From positions 1-43,990 of the forward strand of contig CAITUP010000070.1 of the NCBI GenBank assembly GCA_903895595.1: a stretch of 43,990 nucleotides of DNA. Direction: 5' to 3'. Position numbers and translations under genes: made by a program. This DNA is from an uncultured Acetobacteraceae bacterium. GTDB lineage: Bacteria; Pseudomonadota; Alphaproteobacteria; Acetobacterales; Acetobacteraceae. Positions 22,819 through 31,839 of this stretch are shown in pieces (the stretch's first letter is position 1; each line of letters begins with the position of its first letter). Below the pieces are notes generated by a model. That model saw nothing but the letters and a program-made list of their open reading frames with translations, did not search any database and was not told where the DNA came from.

Positions 22819-23838
22819 TTATTGACGATAGTTGTTCAGTTTATTCCACTCCGCGACGTATGTCTCCTGGAGATTCGTATAATCGTCCATGTTCGGATAC
22901 CAGGGCTTCATCGATTTCAGGTCGATCCCTTCCGGCAGTGGACCATCTTTGAGGGCGGAGAAGCCGGCCGAATCGCGCACGAAGGCCTCCTGACCTTCCC
23001 GGGACAACGACCAGTTGAGGAACAGACGCGCCGCGTTCACGTTTTTCGCGGTGACGGGGATGCCGGCGCCGTACGATGTCAGCGGGATGCCCTCGGGCGG
23101 GGTATTGCAGGCGATGGGAGCGCCTTCGCGCGCACGTGGCAGGACGATGTTGGTTTGTTGCGCGCCGACCTTGACCTCGCCGCGGATGATCGCGTCGGTG
23201 GCGGGGGCTCCGCTGGGGTACAGCTGCGGTTTGTTGGCGGCCAATTTCTGCCAATATTCCAACCCCAACACTTGGCGTTGGAACAAAGTACGGTTCCAGG
23301 GCGGGCCGCCTCCGCCGGCGATGACCTCGGCGATTTGACCGCCTGTCCATTTCGGGTCGGTCAGCTCCCACCACGTCTTCGGCGGGTCTTTGACCAGTTC
23401 GGTATTGTAGGCAATGCACCAGCCGGACGTCGTGCGCGGCCAGAGCTTGTGCGGATCGGTCACGGCCTCGGGCTTGAAGTCGGCGGCGTTGGGGGGGGCG
23501 TATTCCTGATACAGGCTGCCCATCGACTTCAGGTGCCCGCGGTCGGAGTATTCGATCACGTCGGCGACCAGCTTGCCGGCGGCGGCCTCGGTGCGGATGC
23601 GGGTGATCATCTGGCCGCCGGGGGCGCGGACGAGCTCGACCTTCACGAAGGGAAAGCGCTTGTTGAAGGCGATGATCCAGGCCTGTTCGGTCTCGTTGAA
23701 ATTCACCGAATAGAGAACCAGCCGGCCTTCTTCCTTGGCTTTCGCGATCAGCTCGTCGGAGCCGTAGGGCGTATCGGCGGCCTTGGCGGGCAGCAACGGC
23801 AACAGGATCAGGCCGAGCACGGCCAACGCACGGTTCAT
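22819..23838 (-). CDS. Extracellular solute-binding protein, iron/family 1 type
   Basis: A 339-residue periplasmic binding protein with a signal peptide (1 to about 20, AKA). It begins with the typical EEGRLVLYSVNFNETEQAW segment of Fe(III)/AfuA-like and related binding proteins and has the domain-crossing pattern TSGWCIAYNTELVKDPPKTWWEL. Such proteins deliver ferric iron, phosphonates or organic ligands to ABC importers; the ligand is not decided by sequence. No permease or ATPase gene is adjacent, the third orphan binding protein in this window. GGGAG precedes ATG 23838. The next gene on the strand encodes a YbjN-domain protein. Confidence 0.88.
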   Translation of the reverse strand: MNRALAVLGLILLPLLPAKAADTPYGSDELIAKAKEEGRLVLYSVNFNETEQAWIIAFNKRFPFVKVELVRAPGGQMITRIRTEAAAGKLVADVIEYSDRGHLKSMGSLYQEYAPPNAADFKPEAVTDPHKLWPRTTSGWCIAYNTELVKDPPKTWWELTDPKWTGGQIAEVIAGGGGPPWNRTLFQRQVLGLEYWQKLAANKPQLYPSGAPATDAIIRGEVKVGAQQTNIVLPRAREGAPIACNTPPEGIPLTSYGAGIPVTAKNVNAARLFLNWSLSREGQEAFVRDSAGFSALKDGPLPEGIDLKSMKPWYPNMDDYTNLQETYVAEWNKLNNYRQ

Positions 23839-23967
23839 GAGACGCTCCCTGGGGGTTGTTGGGAGGAGCTTAGCGGGTGGGACGCGGAGGTTACAAACCG
23901 CGACTCTCGACAACCGCCCCCAACCGTTTCACCTTCCCTCCATCACGCTCGACAGGGGAAACCATCC

Positions 23968-25020
23968 ATGACCGCCAACCCTCGCTGGAACCGCCGGCCC
24001 GAAGGCTCGACCTGGGGCGATTTCGGGCCGGACGATCAATTGGGGCGCCTGAACCTCGTCACCGCCGAGAAGGTGCTGCAAGGCATCGCCGAGGTGAAGG
24101 TCGGCAAGAACTTCTGCCTGTCGCTGCCGTTGGACTACCCCGGCGGCAACATCATCAATCCCCGCCGTAAGCCGCCGGTGCTGACGCCGACGGTGCGGCC
24201 GGGCGCGCCCAACATGAACTACCCGCTCCGTTGCGACGACCCGACGGCGCTGGACGTGGTGTGCGACGATCAGGTGCTGCTGACGCTGCAATACTCCACC
24301 CAATGGGACAGCCTGTCGCATGTCGGGCAGATGTTCGACACCATGGGCGACGGGGTCATGCGCGACGTGTTCTACAACGGCTACCGCGCCGGTGTGGACA
24401 TCATCGGTCCCGTGACCTTCGACGCCAAAGGCAACCAGACCCCCACCAACCAGGAATCCGGCGCCCGCAAGCTGGGCATCGAGAACATGGCCGTGTCCTG
24501 CGTGCAGGGCAGGGCGGTGATGATCGATCTGGAGGCGCATTTCGGACGCTCCGGCCACATCGTCGGGTACGAGGACCTGATGATGGTGCTGGAGAAGGAC
24601 AAGGTCGTTGTCGAGCCCGGCGATTTCGTCTGCATCCGCTCCGGTTTCGCGCAGTTGCTGCTGGACATGAAGAAGCAGCCGGACCCCAAGGTGCTGTTCT
24701 CCACGACCTCGTCGTTCGATGGGCGGGACCAGAGGCTGCTGCAATGGATCACCGACAGCGGGGCGGTGGCGCTGCTGGCCGACAATTACGCGGTGGAGTG
24801 CCATCCGTCGCGGCCGTGTATGGACGATTTCTGCGCCTCGTTGCCGCTGCACGCCCATTGCCTGTTCAAACTGGGCTGCTACCTGGGGGAGATGTGGTAC
24901 CACACCGAACTGGCGGATTGGCTGCGGGCCAACGGGCGCAGCCGGTTCCTGCTGACGGCGCCACCGCTGCGGCTGCCTGGGGCGGTGGGGTCCCCCGCCA
25001 CGCCTGTCGCGACGGTCTGA
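23968..25020 (+). CDS. Cyclase-family protein (kynurenine formamidase-like fold)
   Basis: A 350-residue protein of the cyclase family (PF04199), which includes bacterial kynurenine formamidase and isatin hydrolase. The long form is seen here. The usual metal motif H-x-G-T-H-x-D-x-P-x-H appears as Q-Y-S-T-Q-W-D-S-L-S-H, so the two leading His positions are Gln while Asp and the last His remain. Later family segments VEPGDFVCIRSGFAQ and LPLHAHCLFKLG are present. It probably hydrolyses a cyclic amide or lactone, but the altered motif makes even metal use uncertain. AGGGGA precedes ATG 23968. It diverges from the iron-type binding-protein gene. Confidence 0.85.
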   Translation: MTANPRWNRRPEGSTWGDFGPDDQLGRLNLVTAEKVLQGIAEVKVGKNFCLSLPLDYPGGNIINPRRKPPVLTPTVRPGAPNMNYPLRCDDPTALDVVCDDQVLLTLQYSTQWDSLSHVGQMFDTMGDGVMRDVFYNGYRAGVDIIGPVTFDAKGNQTPTNQESGARKLGIENMAVSCVQGRAVMIDLEAHFGRSGHIVGYEDLMMVLEKDKVVVEPGDFVCIRSGFAQLLLDMKKQPDPKVLFSTTSSFDGRDQRLLQWITDSGAVALLADNYAVECHPSRPCMDDFCASLPLHAHCLFKLGCYLGEMWYHTELADWLRANGRSRFLLTAPPLRLPGAVGSPATPVATV

Positions 25021-25175
25021 TCCGTTCGGGATCGGCATCCGACGTTCTGCATGGGGGCCATGCACCGTTCACGCGGTTGTCACCGCGGGTTGCCCTTCAT
25101 CCGCGGCGCGGGCGTGCCATATTAGCGGGACACCGCGATCCGGCCGGACGGGTGCGGCGTGGCGGGAGATTGCGC

Positions 25176-26474
25176 GTGACACTACAGGAATCCGCCCTGC
25201 GTCTGGCGGACAAGGCGGCGTCGCTGTTGGGACTGCTGGATCGTCCGCTGGACGGGGAGGCGCTGCTGCGGCGCGCGTCGCGGGAAACCGGGCTGACCGA
25301 TTTCGGCGATCCCGGTTTCGTCGAACCTTTGCGGATGTTCCTGGCATCCTGTTCGGCCGAAGCGAAACTCGGTGTGGTCGGCCAGATCGCGACCAAGTGG
25401 GACGTGACGCGGTTCCTGATGAACCTGCTGCGCATGCGGGCCGAGGAACAGGACGATTCTGGGATTCTCGGCCAACCGATCCGGCGGCCGATTTTCATCA
25501 CCGGCCTGCCGCGCAGCGGCACGACGTTTCTGCACCGGCTGATGATGGCCGATCCCCGCAACCGAGCGCCCGCGGTGTGGCAAACGATTTATCCCTATCC
25601 CGACCGTGGCCTGCGCCCCGGCGCGCCGGACCACAGGATCGCCCGCGTGTCTCGGCAGCTACGAGCATTCGAAATGCTGGCGCCGGAGTTCCGGGCGCTG
25701 CACCCGCTGGATGCCACCTCGCCGCAGGAATGCAGCGAGATCAACGCGCATGTGTTCCGCTCCATGCGCTTCGATTCCAACTACCATATCCCGTCGTACC
25801 GTACATGGCTGGACGCCGACATCGAACGGCATCTGCCGGCCTACCGGTTCCACAAGCGGTTCCTGCAGCACCTGCAACACCGGACGCCCGCCGACGGCGG
25901 CCAGTGGGTGCTGAAATGCCCCGAGCATCTGTTCGCGCTGCGGGCGATACGCGCGGTGTATCCGGATGCACGTTTGGTGTTCGTCCATCGCGATCCCGTG
26001 AAAGTGCTGCTGTCGGTCGCGAAACTGACCGAGGTGTTGCGGCGCCCATTCTCCCGCCATGTGGACCGCAAGACGATCGGCCGGGACGAAAGCGCCCGCT
26101 GGCTGGACGGTACGCGCCGGATGATGGAGGTCGGCGACGACGCTGGGCTGCCGGAGCGGGTGTGCCATGTGCATCACATCGATCTGGTGACCGATCCCGT
26201 GAACACGGTGGAGCAGGTCTACCGGCACTTCGGCCTCGATCTGCCGGACAGCACCGCCATCGCGATGGGTTCCTTCGCGATGGAACGCCCCAATGGCGGG
26301 TATGGGCCGCGGGACTATCATTTCGAGGATCACGGCCTGGACGCGGCGGAGGAACGGGCGAAATTCCGGCCGTATATGCTGCGGTTCGGTATTTCGCCGG
26401 AGGCGTTGCCGGCCGCTCGGCGGGCGGACAAGCAGGATATTGGGCGGCGGACGGAGCGGTCTTTTACGGGGTAG
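25176..26474 (+). CDS. Sulfotransferase family protein
   Basis: A 432-residue PAPS-dependent sulfotransferase-type protein. The 5'-phosphosulfate loop reads GLPRSGTTFLH (PRSGTT at residues 112-117), and the 3'-phosphate segment appears as LVFVHRDPVKVLLSV. An N-terminal helical extension of about 100 residues and the motif WVLKCPEHL are typical of the Sulfotransfer_3 branch common in proteobacteria. The acceptor is unknown. The start is GTG 25176, with GGAG seven bases upstream; an ATG start does not exist near here. It ends in a gap of 80 bases before the convergent folC gene. Confidence 0.85.
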   Translation: MTLQESALRLADKAASLLGLLDRPLDGEALLRRASRETGLTDFGDPGFVEPLRMFLASCSAEAKLGVVGQIATKWDVTRFLMNLLRMRAEEQDDSGILGQPIRRPIFITGLPRSGTTFLHRLMMADPRNRAPAVWQTIYPYPDRGLRPGAPDHRIARVSRQLRAFEMLAPEFRALHPLDATSPQECSEINAHVFRSMRFDSNYHIPSYRTWLDADIERHLPAYRFHKRFLQHLQHRTPADGGQWVLKCPEHLFALRAIRAVYPDARLVFVHRDPVKVLLSVAKLTEVLRRPFSRHVDRKTIGRDESARWLDGTRRMMEVGDDAGLPERVCHVHHIDLVTDPVNTVEQVYRHFGLDLPDSTAIAMGSFAMERPNGGYGPRDYHFEDHGLDAAEERAKFRPYMLRFGISPEALPAARRADKQDIGRRTERSFTG

Positions 26475-26554
26475 GGCGGCCTCCACCTCTTCACCTCCGT
26501 GACCAGCGCGGGGATGACGCGTGTTATGGGCTGGCACCGATCCCGTCGTCGCGG

Positions 26555-27829
26555 TCAGGTGACGCCGTCGGCCTTCAGGACCTCGCCCGCCAGATACAGG
26601 CTGCCGCAGATCAGCACCCGTGCGGGGCTGGGGTTCCGGGGAAGCTGGCGCAACGCCTCCATTAGCGTCGGCCCCGGCCGGGCGATACCGCCGGAAGCCG
26701 CGATCACATCCGCCACAGCCATGGCGGCGTGTTGGCTTTCCTCCCGGATCGCCCAGAGCGTGGTCGCATACGGCACCACCGGCCGCAGAAACCCGGCGCC
26801 GTCCTTGGCCTGGTTCAACCCGGCGATCACATGCACCGGCCGGTCTCCCCAGCCGCGCAGATGGTCCGCCAGAGCCTCTCCCGCGCCGGGGTTGTGCCCG
26901 CCGTCGAGCCATAATTCCCAATCCGCCGGCAGCAGTGCCGCCAGACGCCCGCGCAGGCGTTGCAGCCGAGCGGGCCACTCGGCGGCGGCGATGCCGGTGG
27001 CGAAGGCGGGTTCGGGCACCGGCAGGCCGGAGGCGCGCAGCGCCGCGATGGCGATGCCGGCGTTGTCCATCTGGTGCAGCCCCGACAGCCCCGGCGGGGG
27101 GAGCGTCAGGCTGCCGAACCGGTCGCGGTAGCGGAAGCCGGACCCCAGCGGCTCGATGAACCAGTCCCGTCCGCGGAAATGGCCGGGAGCGCCGACCCGG
27201 CCGGCATGATCCAGCAAAACCCCCGTCACTGCCGGCGGTTGCGCTCCGGTCGCCACCGGCACGCCGGCCTTCATGATCCCGGCTTTCTCTCCGGCGATCA
27301 CCGACAGCGTGTCACCGAGCAACTCCTTGTGATCCAAGGAAATGGAGGCAATGGCCGTCGCGGCTGGGGGCGGGACGATGTTGGTCGCATCGCCGCGCCC
27401 GCCCAGCCCAACCTCCAGCACGCATAACTCGGCGGGTACTTGTGCGAACATGTGGAAGGCGGCGGCGGTAATGACCTCGAACAGGGTGATCGGTTCGTTG
27501 GCGTTTACGGCCTCGATATGCGCCATCGTGGCGGTCAGGACGTCGTCGGATACGATCCGGCCGGCGAGGCGGAAACGCTCGTTGAACCGCACCAGATGCG
27601 GCGATGTGAACACATGCACGCGCCAGCCCGCGGCCTCTCCGATCGCGCGCAGGAACGCGCAGGTGCTGCCCTTGCCGTTGGTGCCGGCGACATGGATCAC
27701 CGGCGGCAGGCGCCGCTCGGGGTTCCCCAGTTTCGCCAGCAGCCCGCGCAGTCGGTCCAGGCTGAGGTCCATCAGCCTGGGATGCAGGCTCGTCAGGCGG
27801 GCGAGAACCGGGTCGGTGTTGTCGCTCAC
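26555..27829 (-). CDS. folC: Bifunctional folylpolyglutamate/dihydrofolate synthase
   Basis: A 424-residue Mur-ligase-like enzyme that adds L-glutamate to dihydropteroate and to folates. The ATP P-loop HVAGTNGKGST (about residues 47-56) is the family signature, followed by FTSPHLVRFNER and the LEVGLGGRGDATN block, and late WLDGGHNPGA. The GTG at 27829 overlaps the accD stop by four bases (GTGA), the classical accD-folC arrangement, and confirms the start. It is cytoplasmic. The gene ends convergently to the sulfotransferase gene. No trp genes adjoin, although they often precede accD in alphaproteobacteria. Confidence 0.95.
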   Translation of the reverse strand: MSDNTDPVLARLTSLHPRLMDLSLDRLRGLLAKLGNPERRLPPVIHVAGTNGKGSTCAFLRAIGEAAGWRVHVFTSPHLVRFNERFRLAGRIVSDDVLTATMAHIEAVNANEPITLFEVITAAAFHMFAQVPAELCVLEVGLGGRGDATNIVPPPAATAIASISLDHKELLGDTLSVIAGEKAGIMKAGVPVATGAQPPAVTGVLLDHAGRVGAPGHFRGRDWFIEPLGSGFRYRDRFGSLTLPPPGLSGLHQMDNAGIAIAALRASGLPVPEPAFATGIAAAEWPARLQRLRGRLAALLPADWELWLDGGHNPGAGEALADHLRGWGDRPVHVIAGLNQAKDGAGFLRPVVPYATTLWAIREESQHAAMAVADVIAASGGIARPGPTLMEALRQLPRNPSPARVLICGSLYLAGEVLKADGVT

Positions 27830-28692
27830 GCCGCCGCCGGGAGATCCCGGACCCGCAGCAGCCCGATGACGCGGGCGAGCGTGGCCTTCATGTCGGTGCG
27901 CTTGACGACCATGTCGACGATGCCGTGTTCCAGCAGGTATTCCGCGCGCTGAAAGCCTTCGGGCAGTTTCTCGCGCACGGTCTGCTCGATCACGCGGGCG
28001 CCGGCGAAGCCGATCAGAGCGCCGGGTTCGGAGATGTGCAGGTCGCCGAGCATGGCGAAACTGGCGGTGACGCCGCCGGTCGTGGGATCGGTGAACACCA
28101 CGATGTACGGCAGGCCGGCATCCTTCACCAACCGCGTGGCGATGACCGATCGCGGCATCTGCATCAGGCTGATCGCGCCTTCCTGCATGCGGGCGCCGCC
28201 GGACGCGGTGAACACGATCAGCGGCGCGTCCTGCAGCACGGCCAAACGAGCCGCCGCGACCAGACCGTTGCCGACCGCGGCACCCATGGAACCGCCGATG
28301 AACCCGAACTCCATCGCAGCGACCACGGCCTTGTTGCCGCCGATGGTCCCGTGCGCGACGACGATGGCATCGTCCAAATGCGTCTTGTCGCGCGCTTCCT
28401 TCAGCCGGTCGGTGTAGCGCTTGGTGTCGCGAAACCGCAGCGGATCGGCGTTGGCTTTCGGCAACTCGATCCGGGTGAAGCTGCCTTCGTCGAAGGTCCA
28501 GCCCAACCGTTCGACCGCGCCGCCCCGCATATGATGCCCGCAATGGCTGCAGACCTTCATGTTGGTGACCATGTCGCGATGGAAGATCATCTGCTGGCAG
28601 GACGGGCACTGATGCCACAGATTGTCCGGCACCTCCCGCTTCGCGAACAGGGTGCGGATTTTCGGTCGGACGAACTCGGTGAGCCAGCTCAT
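27826..28692 (-). CDS. accD: Acetyl-CoA carboxylase carboxyltransferase subunit beta
   Basis: A 288-residue subunit of acetyl-CoA carboxylase, the first step of fatty acid synthesis, working with AccA. The N-terminal C4 zinc ribbon is visible (Cys29, Cys32, Cys48, Cys51), followed by the crotonase-like carboxyltransferase domain with GSMGAAVGNGLVAA, TASGGARMQEG and VFTDPTTGGVTASFAMLGD. The start is ATG 28692. It overlaps folC by four bases. The 253-base gap before the divergent oxidoreductase gene should hold its promoter; I could not pick a convincing one. Confidence 0.97.
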   Translation of the reverse strand: MSWLTEFVRPKIRTLFAKREVPDNLWHQCPSCQQMIFHRDMVTNMKVCSHCGHHMRGGAVERLGWTFDEGSFTRIELPKANADPLRFRDTKRYTDRLKEARDKTHLDDAIVVAHGTIGGNKAVVAAMEFGFIGGSMGAAVGNGLVAAARLAVLQDAPLIVFTASGGARMQEGAISLMQMPRSVIATRLVKDAGLPYIVVFTDPTTGGVTASFAMLGDLHISEPGALIGFAGARVIEQTVREKLPEGFQRAEYLLEHGIVDMVVKRTDMKATLARVIGLLRVRDLPAAA

Positions 28693-28945
28693 GCGATGGG
28701 CCTCGGCGGGTGATTCGGGGCGGGTGATTCGGGGCGGAGGGTTAGCGCAACGGCGGGTCTGGGGGAAGCGGCGCCTGCGCTTTTCGGTCGGTCCGCTGTT
28801 GCGCGCGGAGGACGTTAAAGCCACTGAGGTCGCGGTGTTTAAGGTGCGCTCGGCGCCCTCCGCGTGAAACAACGGACAGCGCCACCCCACGACAACCCAA
28901 CCCGGATCGGCGATACTCCCCCCAACCGAACCGGAGGACCGCCCC

Positions 28946-29920
28946 ATGAAAGCCGCCGTCATCACCCCCACCGGCCTGCAAATCCAGGACATTCCCCGCC
29001 CCGAACCCAAACCCAACGAGATCCTGGTCCGAGTCCGCGCCGCCGGCCTGAACCGAGCGGATTTGGGGATGGTGACGGGACAGGCGCACGGCAGGGCAGG
29101 GGGCCTCGGCACCCCCGCCGGCCTGGAATTCTCTGGCGAAGTCGTCGCCGTCGGCGCCGAAGCCCGAGGGATAAAGCCCGGCGACCGAGTCATGTGCTCC
29201 GGCTCCGGCGGCTATGCGGAATACGCGGTCGCCGACTGGGGCCGCGCCGCCCCGATTCCGGCCAACAACATGAGCTTCGAGCAAGCTGCGACGCTGCCGG
29301 TCGCGCTGCAGACCATGCACAACGCCATTGTTACCGCCGGCCGCCTGAAGCCGGGCGAAACCGTCCTGATCCAAGGCGCCAGCTCCGGCGTCGGCCTGCT
29401 CGGCATGCAGATCGCCAAGCTCATGGGTGCCAAGACCGTGCTCGGCTCGTCCACCAACGCCGCGAGGCGGGCGCGGCTGCACGAGTGCGGCGCGGATGTC
29501 GCCATCGATACCTCGGACGCCAACTGGCCGGACGCGGTGATGGCGGCGACGGACGGCAAGGGCGTGAACCTGATCGTCGATCAAGTCTCCGGCAGCGTGG
29601 CCGGAGGCAACCTGAAGGCTGCCGCGCTGCTCGGCCGCGTGGTGAATGTCGGGCGCCTCGGTGGGCGGTTCGCGGAGTTCGACTTCGACCTGCACGCGTT
29701 GAAGCGCATCGACTATATCGGCGTGACGTTCCGGACGCGGACGGTGGAGGAAGTCCGCGAAATTACCCGCCTGATGCGCGCCGACCTGTGGCAGGCGGTG
29801 GAGGCCGGCAGGCTGAACCTGCCGATCGACCGCGTGTTCCCGCTGGACCAGGTGGTCGAGGCGCAGGCGCACATGAAGGAAAACGGCCATTTCGGGAAAA
29901 TCGTCCTGAGCGTGGCCTGA
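28946..29920 (+). CDS. Zinc-free quinone oxidoreductase (MDR superfamily)
   Basis: A 324-residue medium-chain dehydrogenase/reductase of the quinone oxidoreductase branch. Features are AAGLNRADLGMVTGQ near residue 32, GLEFSGEVVAVG, the NADPH-binding GASSGVGLLGMQIAKLMGA and GKIVLSV at the end. The structural-zinc cysteines of alcohol dehydrogenases are absent, as usual for this branch. It reduces quinones or enones with NADPH; the natural substrate is unknown. GGAGG precedes ATG 28946. It is convergent with a second quinone oxidoreductase gene, and a palindromic repeat lies between them. Confidence 0.9.
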   Translation: MKAAVITPTGLQIQDIPRPEPKPNEILVRVRAAGLNRADLGMVTGQAHGRAGGLGTPAGLEFSGEVVAVGAEARGIKPGDRVMCSGSGGYAEYAVADWGRAAPIPANNMSFEQAATLPVALQTMHNAIVTAGRLKPGETVLIQGASSGVGLLGMQIAKLMGAKTVLGSSTNAARRARLHECGADVAIDTSDANWPDAVMAATDGKGVNLIVDQVSGSVAGGNLKAAALLGRVVNVGRLGGRFAEFDFDLHALKRIDYIGVTFRTRTVEEVREITRLMRADLWQAVEAGRLNLPIDRVFPLDQVVEAQAHMKENGHFGKIVLSVA

Positions 29921-29954
29921 CGGCGGTTGGATCGCCTCTCCCCACCCGGACCTG

Positions 29955-30042
29955 CCGTCATCCTCCGCGAAGGCGGAGGACCCGCGCCTGACCGTAGAAA
30001 TCATTGAGAAGGCGTAGGTCCTCCGGTCAGGCCCGACCATGA
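29955..30042. repeat. Palindromic repeat between the two quinone oxidoreductase genes
   Basis: The hairpin TCCTCCGC (29961-29968), loop GAAG, GCGGAGGA (29973-29980) is followed by GGTCCTCC (30017-30024), the complement of GGAGGACC at 29975-29982. The segment at 30026-30042 matches 5414-5430 at 16 of 17 bases, so the same family of palindromic units as the 5286-5461 element occurs here. It lies between two convergent stop codons and may also serve as a terminator. Confidence 0.5.
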
Positions 30043-30061
30043 AGGGTTCGTAAGAAACCGA

Positions 30062-31069
30062 CTACCCCGCTCGCGGCATCCGCAGCAGCACTTTCCCGAT
30101 GCCCCGCCGTTCCTGCACCGCCGCCATCGCGTCGCGGAACCCCTCCAGCGGGAAGATGTGGGACGTGGTCGGCCGCAGCTTGCCGGCGTCGTACATCGCG
30201 AACATGGCATCCATTGCCGCCCGCACCCGGGGTTCGTGCAGATGCCGTTCGTCCTTCAGTCCCCAGCCGACATACAGCCCGTAATTGAACCCCATGACGG
30301 CAACGTTCTTCACCAGCAGATGGTTCGCCGGTATCTGCTGGATGCGCCCGGCGGCGAAGCCGATGACCAGAATGCGGCCTTCATTCCCGGTGCAGCGCAG
30401 GGCCAGATCGAACCCGTCTCCGCCGATCGGGTCGTAAACCACGTTCACCCCGGTGGGCGCCAGCGCCCGGATTTCCTCCAGCGCGGAGGCCGATGGGAAC
30501 AGCACTGTATGATCCGCGCCGTGCTCGCGCGCGACCGCCAGTTTGTCCGGGGTGGAGGCGGTGGCGATCACACGCGCGCCCATCGCCTTGCCCAGTTCCA
30601 CCGCCGCCAGCCCGACGGCACCCGCCGATCCGTGCACCAGCAGAGTCTCTCCGGGCTGCAACTGCGCCCGCCAGGACAGTGCGGTGAACGAGGTGCCATA
30701 GGATGTCGGAATCTGTGGCGCGATATCGAACGGGAACGAATCCGGCAGCTTGTAGACAGTGGCGGGATCGGCGACCGCTTCCTCGGCGTGGCCGCCCCAG
30801 TCGATCACGGCGCAGACCCGGTCTCCGACACCGAACCGCGTCACGCCCGGCGCGACTTCCAGGATTTCTCCGGCCACTTCCGTTCCCGGCGTGAACGGCC
30901 GCGGCGGTTTGCGCTGGTATTGCCCGCGAGTCACCAGATCGGTCGCGAACGACACCCCGGCGTAGTGCACCCCGATCCGCACCTGTCCCGGCCCCAGTAC
31001 CGGAGCCGCGACCTCCTCGACCGCCAGTTCCCGGTAGGGCTTCCATTCGTGGCAGACGATGGCGCGCAT
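30062..31069 (-). CDS. NADPH:quinone oxidoreductase family protein
   Basis: A 335-residue MDR-superfamily protein, distinct from the one at 28946-29920. It shows GVHYAGVSFATDLVTRGQY, FTPGTEVAGEILEVAPGV, the nucleotide-binding VHGSAGAVGLAAVELGKAMGA and GKVLLRM at the C-terminus. It should be a cytoplasmic NADPH-dependent enone or quinone reductase. The ATG at 31069 comes one base after the stop of the upstream LutA-like gene (TGA-C-ATG), so the two are co-translated. No zinc-binding cysteines are seen. The pairing with an iron-sulfur protein gene hints at a shared oxidation pathway, but no substrate can be named. Confidence 0.9.
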   Translation of the reverse strand: MRAIVCHEWKPYRELAVEEVAAPVLGPGQVRIGVHYAGVSFATDLVTRGQYQRKPPRPFTPGTEVAGEILEVAPGVTRFGVGDRVCAVIDWGGHAEEAVADPATVYKLPDSFPFDIAPQIPTSYGTSFTALSWRAQLQPGETLLVHGSAGAVGLAAVELGKAMGARVIATASTPDKLAVAREHGADHTVLFPSASALEEIRALAPTGVNVVYDPIGGDGFDLALRCTGNEGRILVIGFAAGRIQQIPANHLLVKNVAVMGFNYGLYVGWGLKDERHLHEPRVRAAMDAMFAMYDAGKLRPTTSHIFPLEGFRDAMAAVQERRGIGKVLLRMPRAG

Positions 31070-31070
31070 G

Positions 31071-31838
31071 TCAGCTGGCCTCCCCTATCGGGGGCACCGA
31101 TCCGGTCATGCCCGCCAGGACCTCGATCACATGACGCGCATGCACCTTGCTGCCTTCGCGTTGCAGGCGGCCGGCGATGTTCAGCAGGCAGCCCATGTCG
31201 CCGGCCAGCACCGTGTCGGCGCCGGTGGACGCGATGTCGGCGGTCTTGTCGGATACCATGCGGATCGAGATATCCGGGTATTTCACGCAAAACGTGCCGC
31301 CGAAGCCGCAGCAGATTTCGGGTTCCTTCATCTCCACGACGGTTGCGCCGACCGACTCCAGCAGGGCCCGAGGCTGCTGCTTGACCCCTAGTTCCCGCAG
31401 CCCGGAGCAACTGTCGTGATAGGTTACCGGCCCGTTTAGCCGGACGGCTGGCAGGGCGGCGACACCCAGGACATCGGTCAGAAAACTGACGATCTCATAG
31501 GTACGTTCTGCCAGAGCATCGGCCCGCGCCCGCTGGTTGGGGTCGTCGTCGAACAGATGAGGCAGATGGTGCTTGATCATCCCGCCGCAGGACCCCGACG
31601 GCACCACCACGTAATCGTAGCCGCCGAACGCATCCAGGATGCCTTGGCCCAGATCGCGCGCCGTCCGTCGGTCCCCGGAATTGTAGGCCGGCTGGCCGCA
31701 GCAGGTCTGGGCGCGCGGCACCTCCACGCGACAGCCGGCATCCTCCAGCAGTTTGATCGCGGCGAATCCCACCGTCGGGCGGTGCAGATCGACCAAGCAA
31801 GTGACGAACAGGGCGACGCGAGGCTTCGAAGACGGCAT
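31071..31838 (-). CDS. Cysteine-rich (CCG-domain) iron-sulfur oxidoreductase subunit, LutA-like
   Basis: A 255-residue protein with two CCG domains: first CLVDL...QTCCGQPAYNSG (from Cys14 to about residue 55), second YHDSCSGLRELG...EICCGFGG in the C-terminal half. This is the layout of LutA/YkgE, the L-lactate oxidation subunit, and of related glycolate-oxidase and heterodisulfide-reductase-type subunits. The usual partners LutB and LutC are not in this window. It is followed one base later by a quinone oxidoreductase gene and preceded two bases upstream by a Tim44-like gene, so it sits in a three-gene unit. An unlinked role is likely; lactate use is only one possibility. Confidence 0.85.
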   Translation of the reverse strand: MPSSKPRVALFVTCLVDLHRPTVGFAAIKLLEDAGCRVEVPRAQTCCGQPAYNSGDRRTARDLGQGILDAFGGYDYVVVPSGSCGGMIKHHLPHLFDDDPNQRARADALAERTYEIVSFLTDVLGVAALPAVRLNGPVTYHDSCSGLRELGVKQQPRALLESVGATVVEMKEPEICCGFGGTFCVKYPDISIRMVSDKTADIASTGADTVLAGDMGCLLNIAGRLQREGSKVHARHVIEVLAGMTGSVPPIGEAS

Positions 31839-31839
31839 C

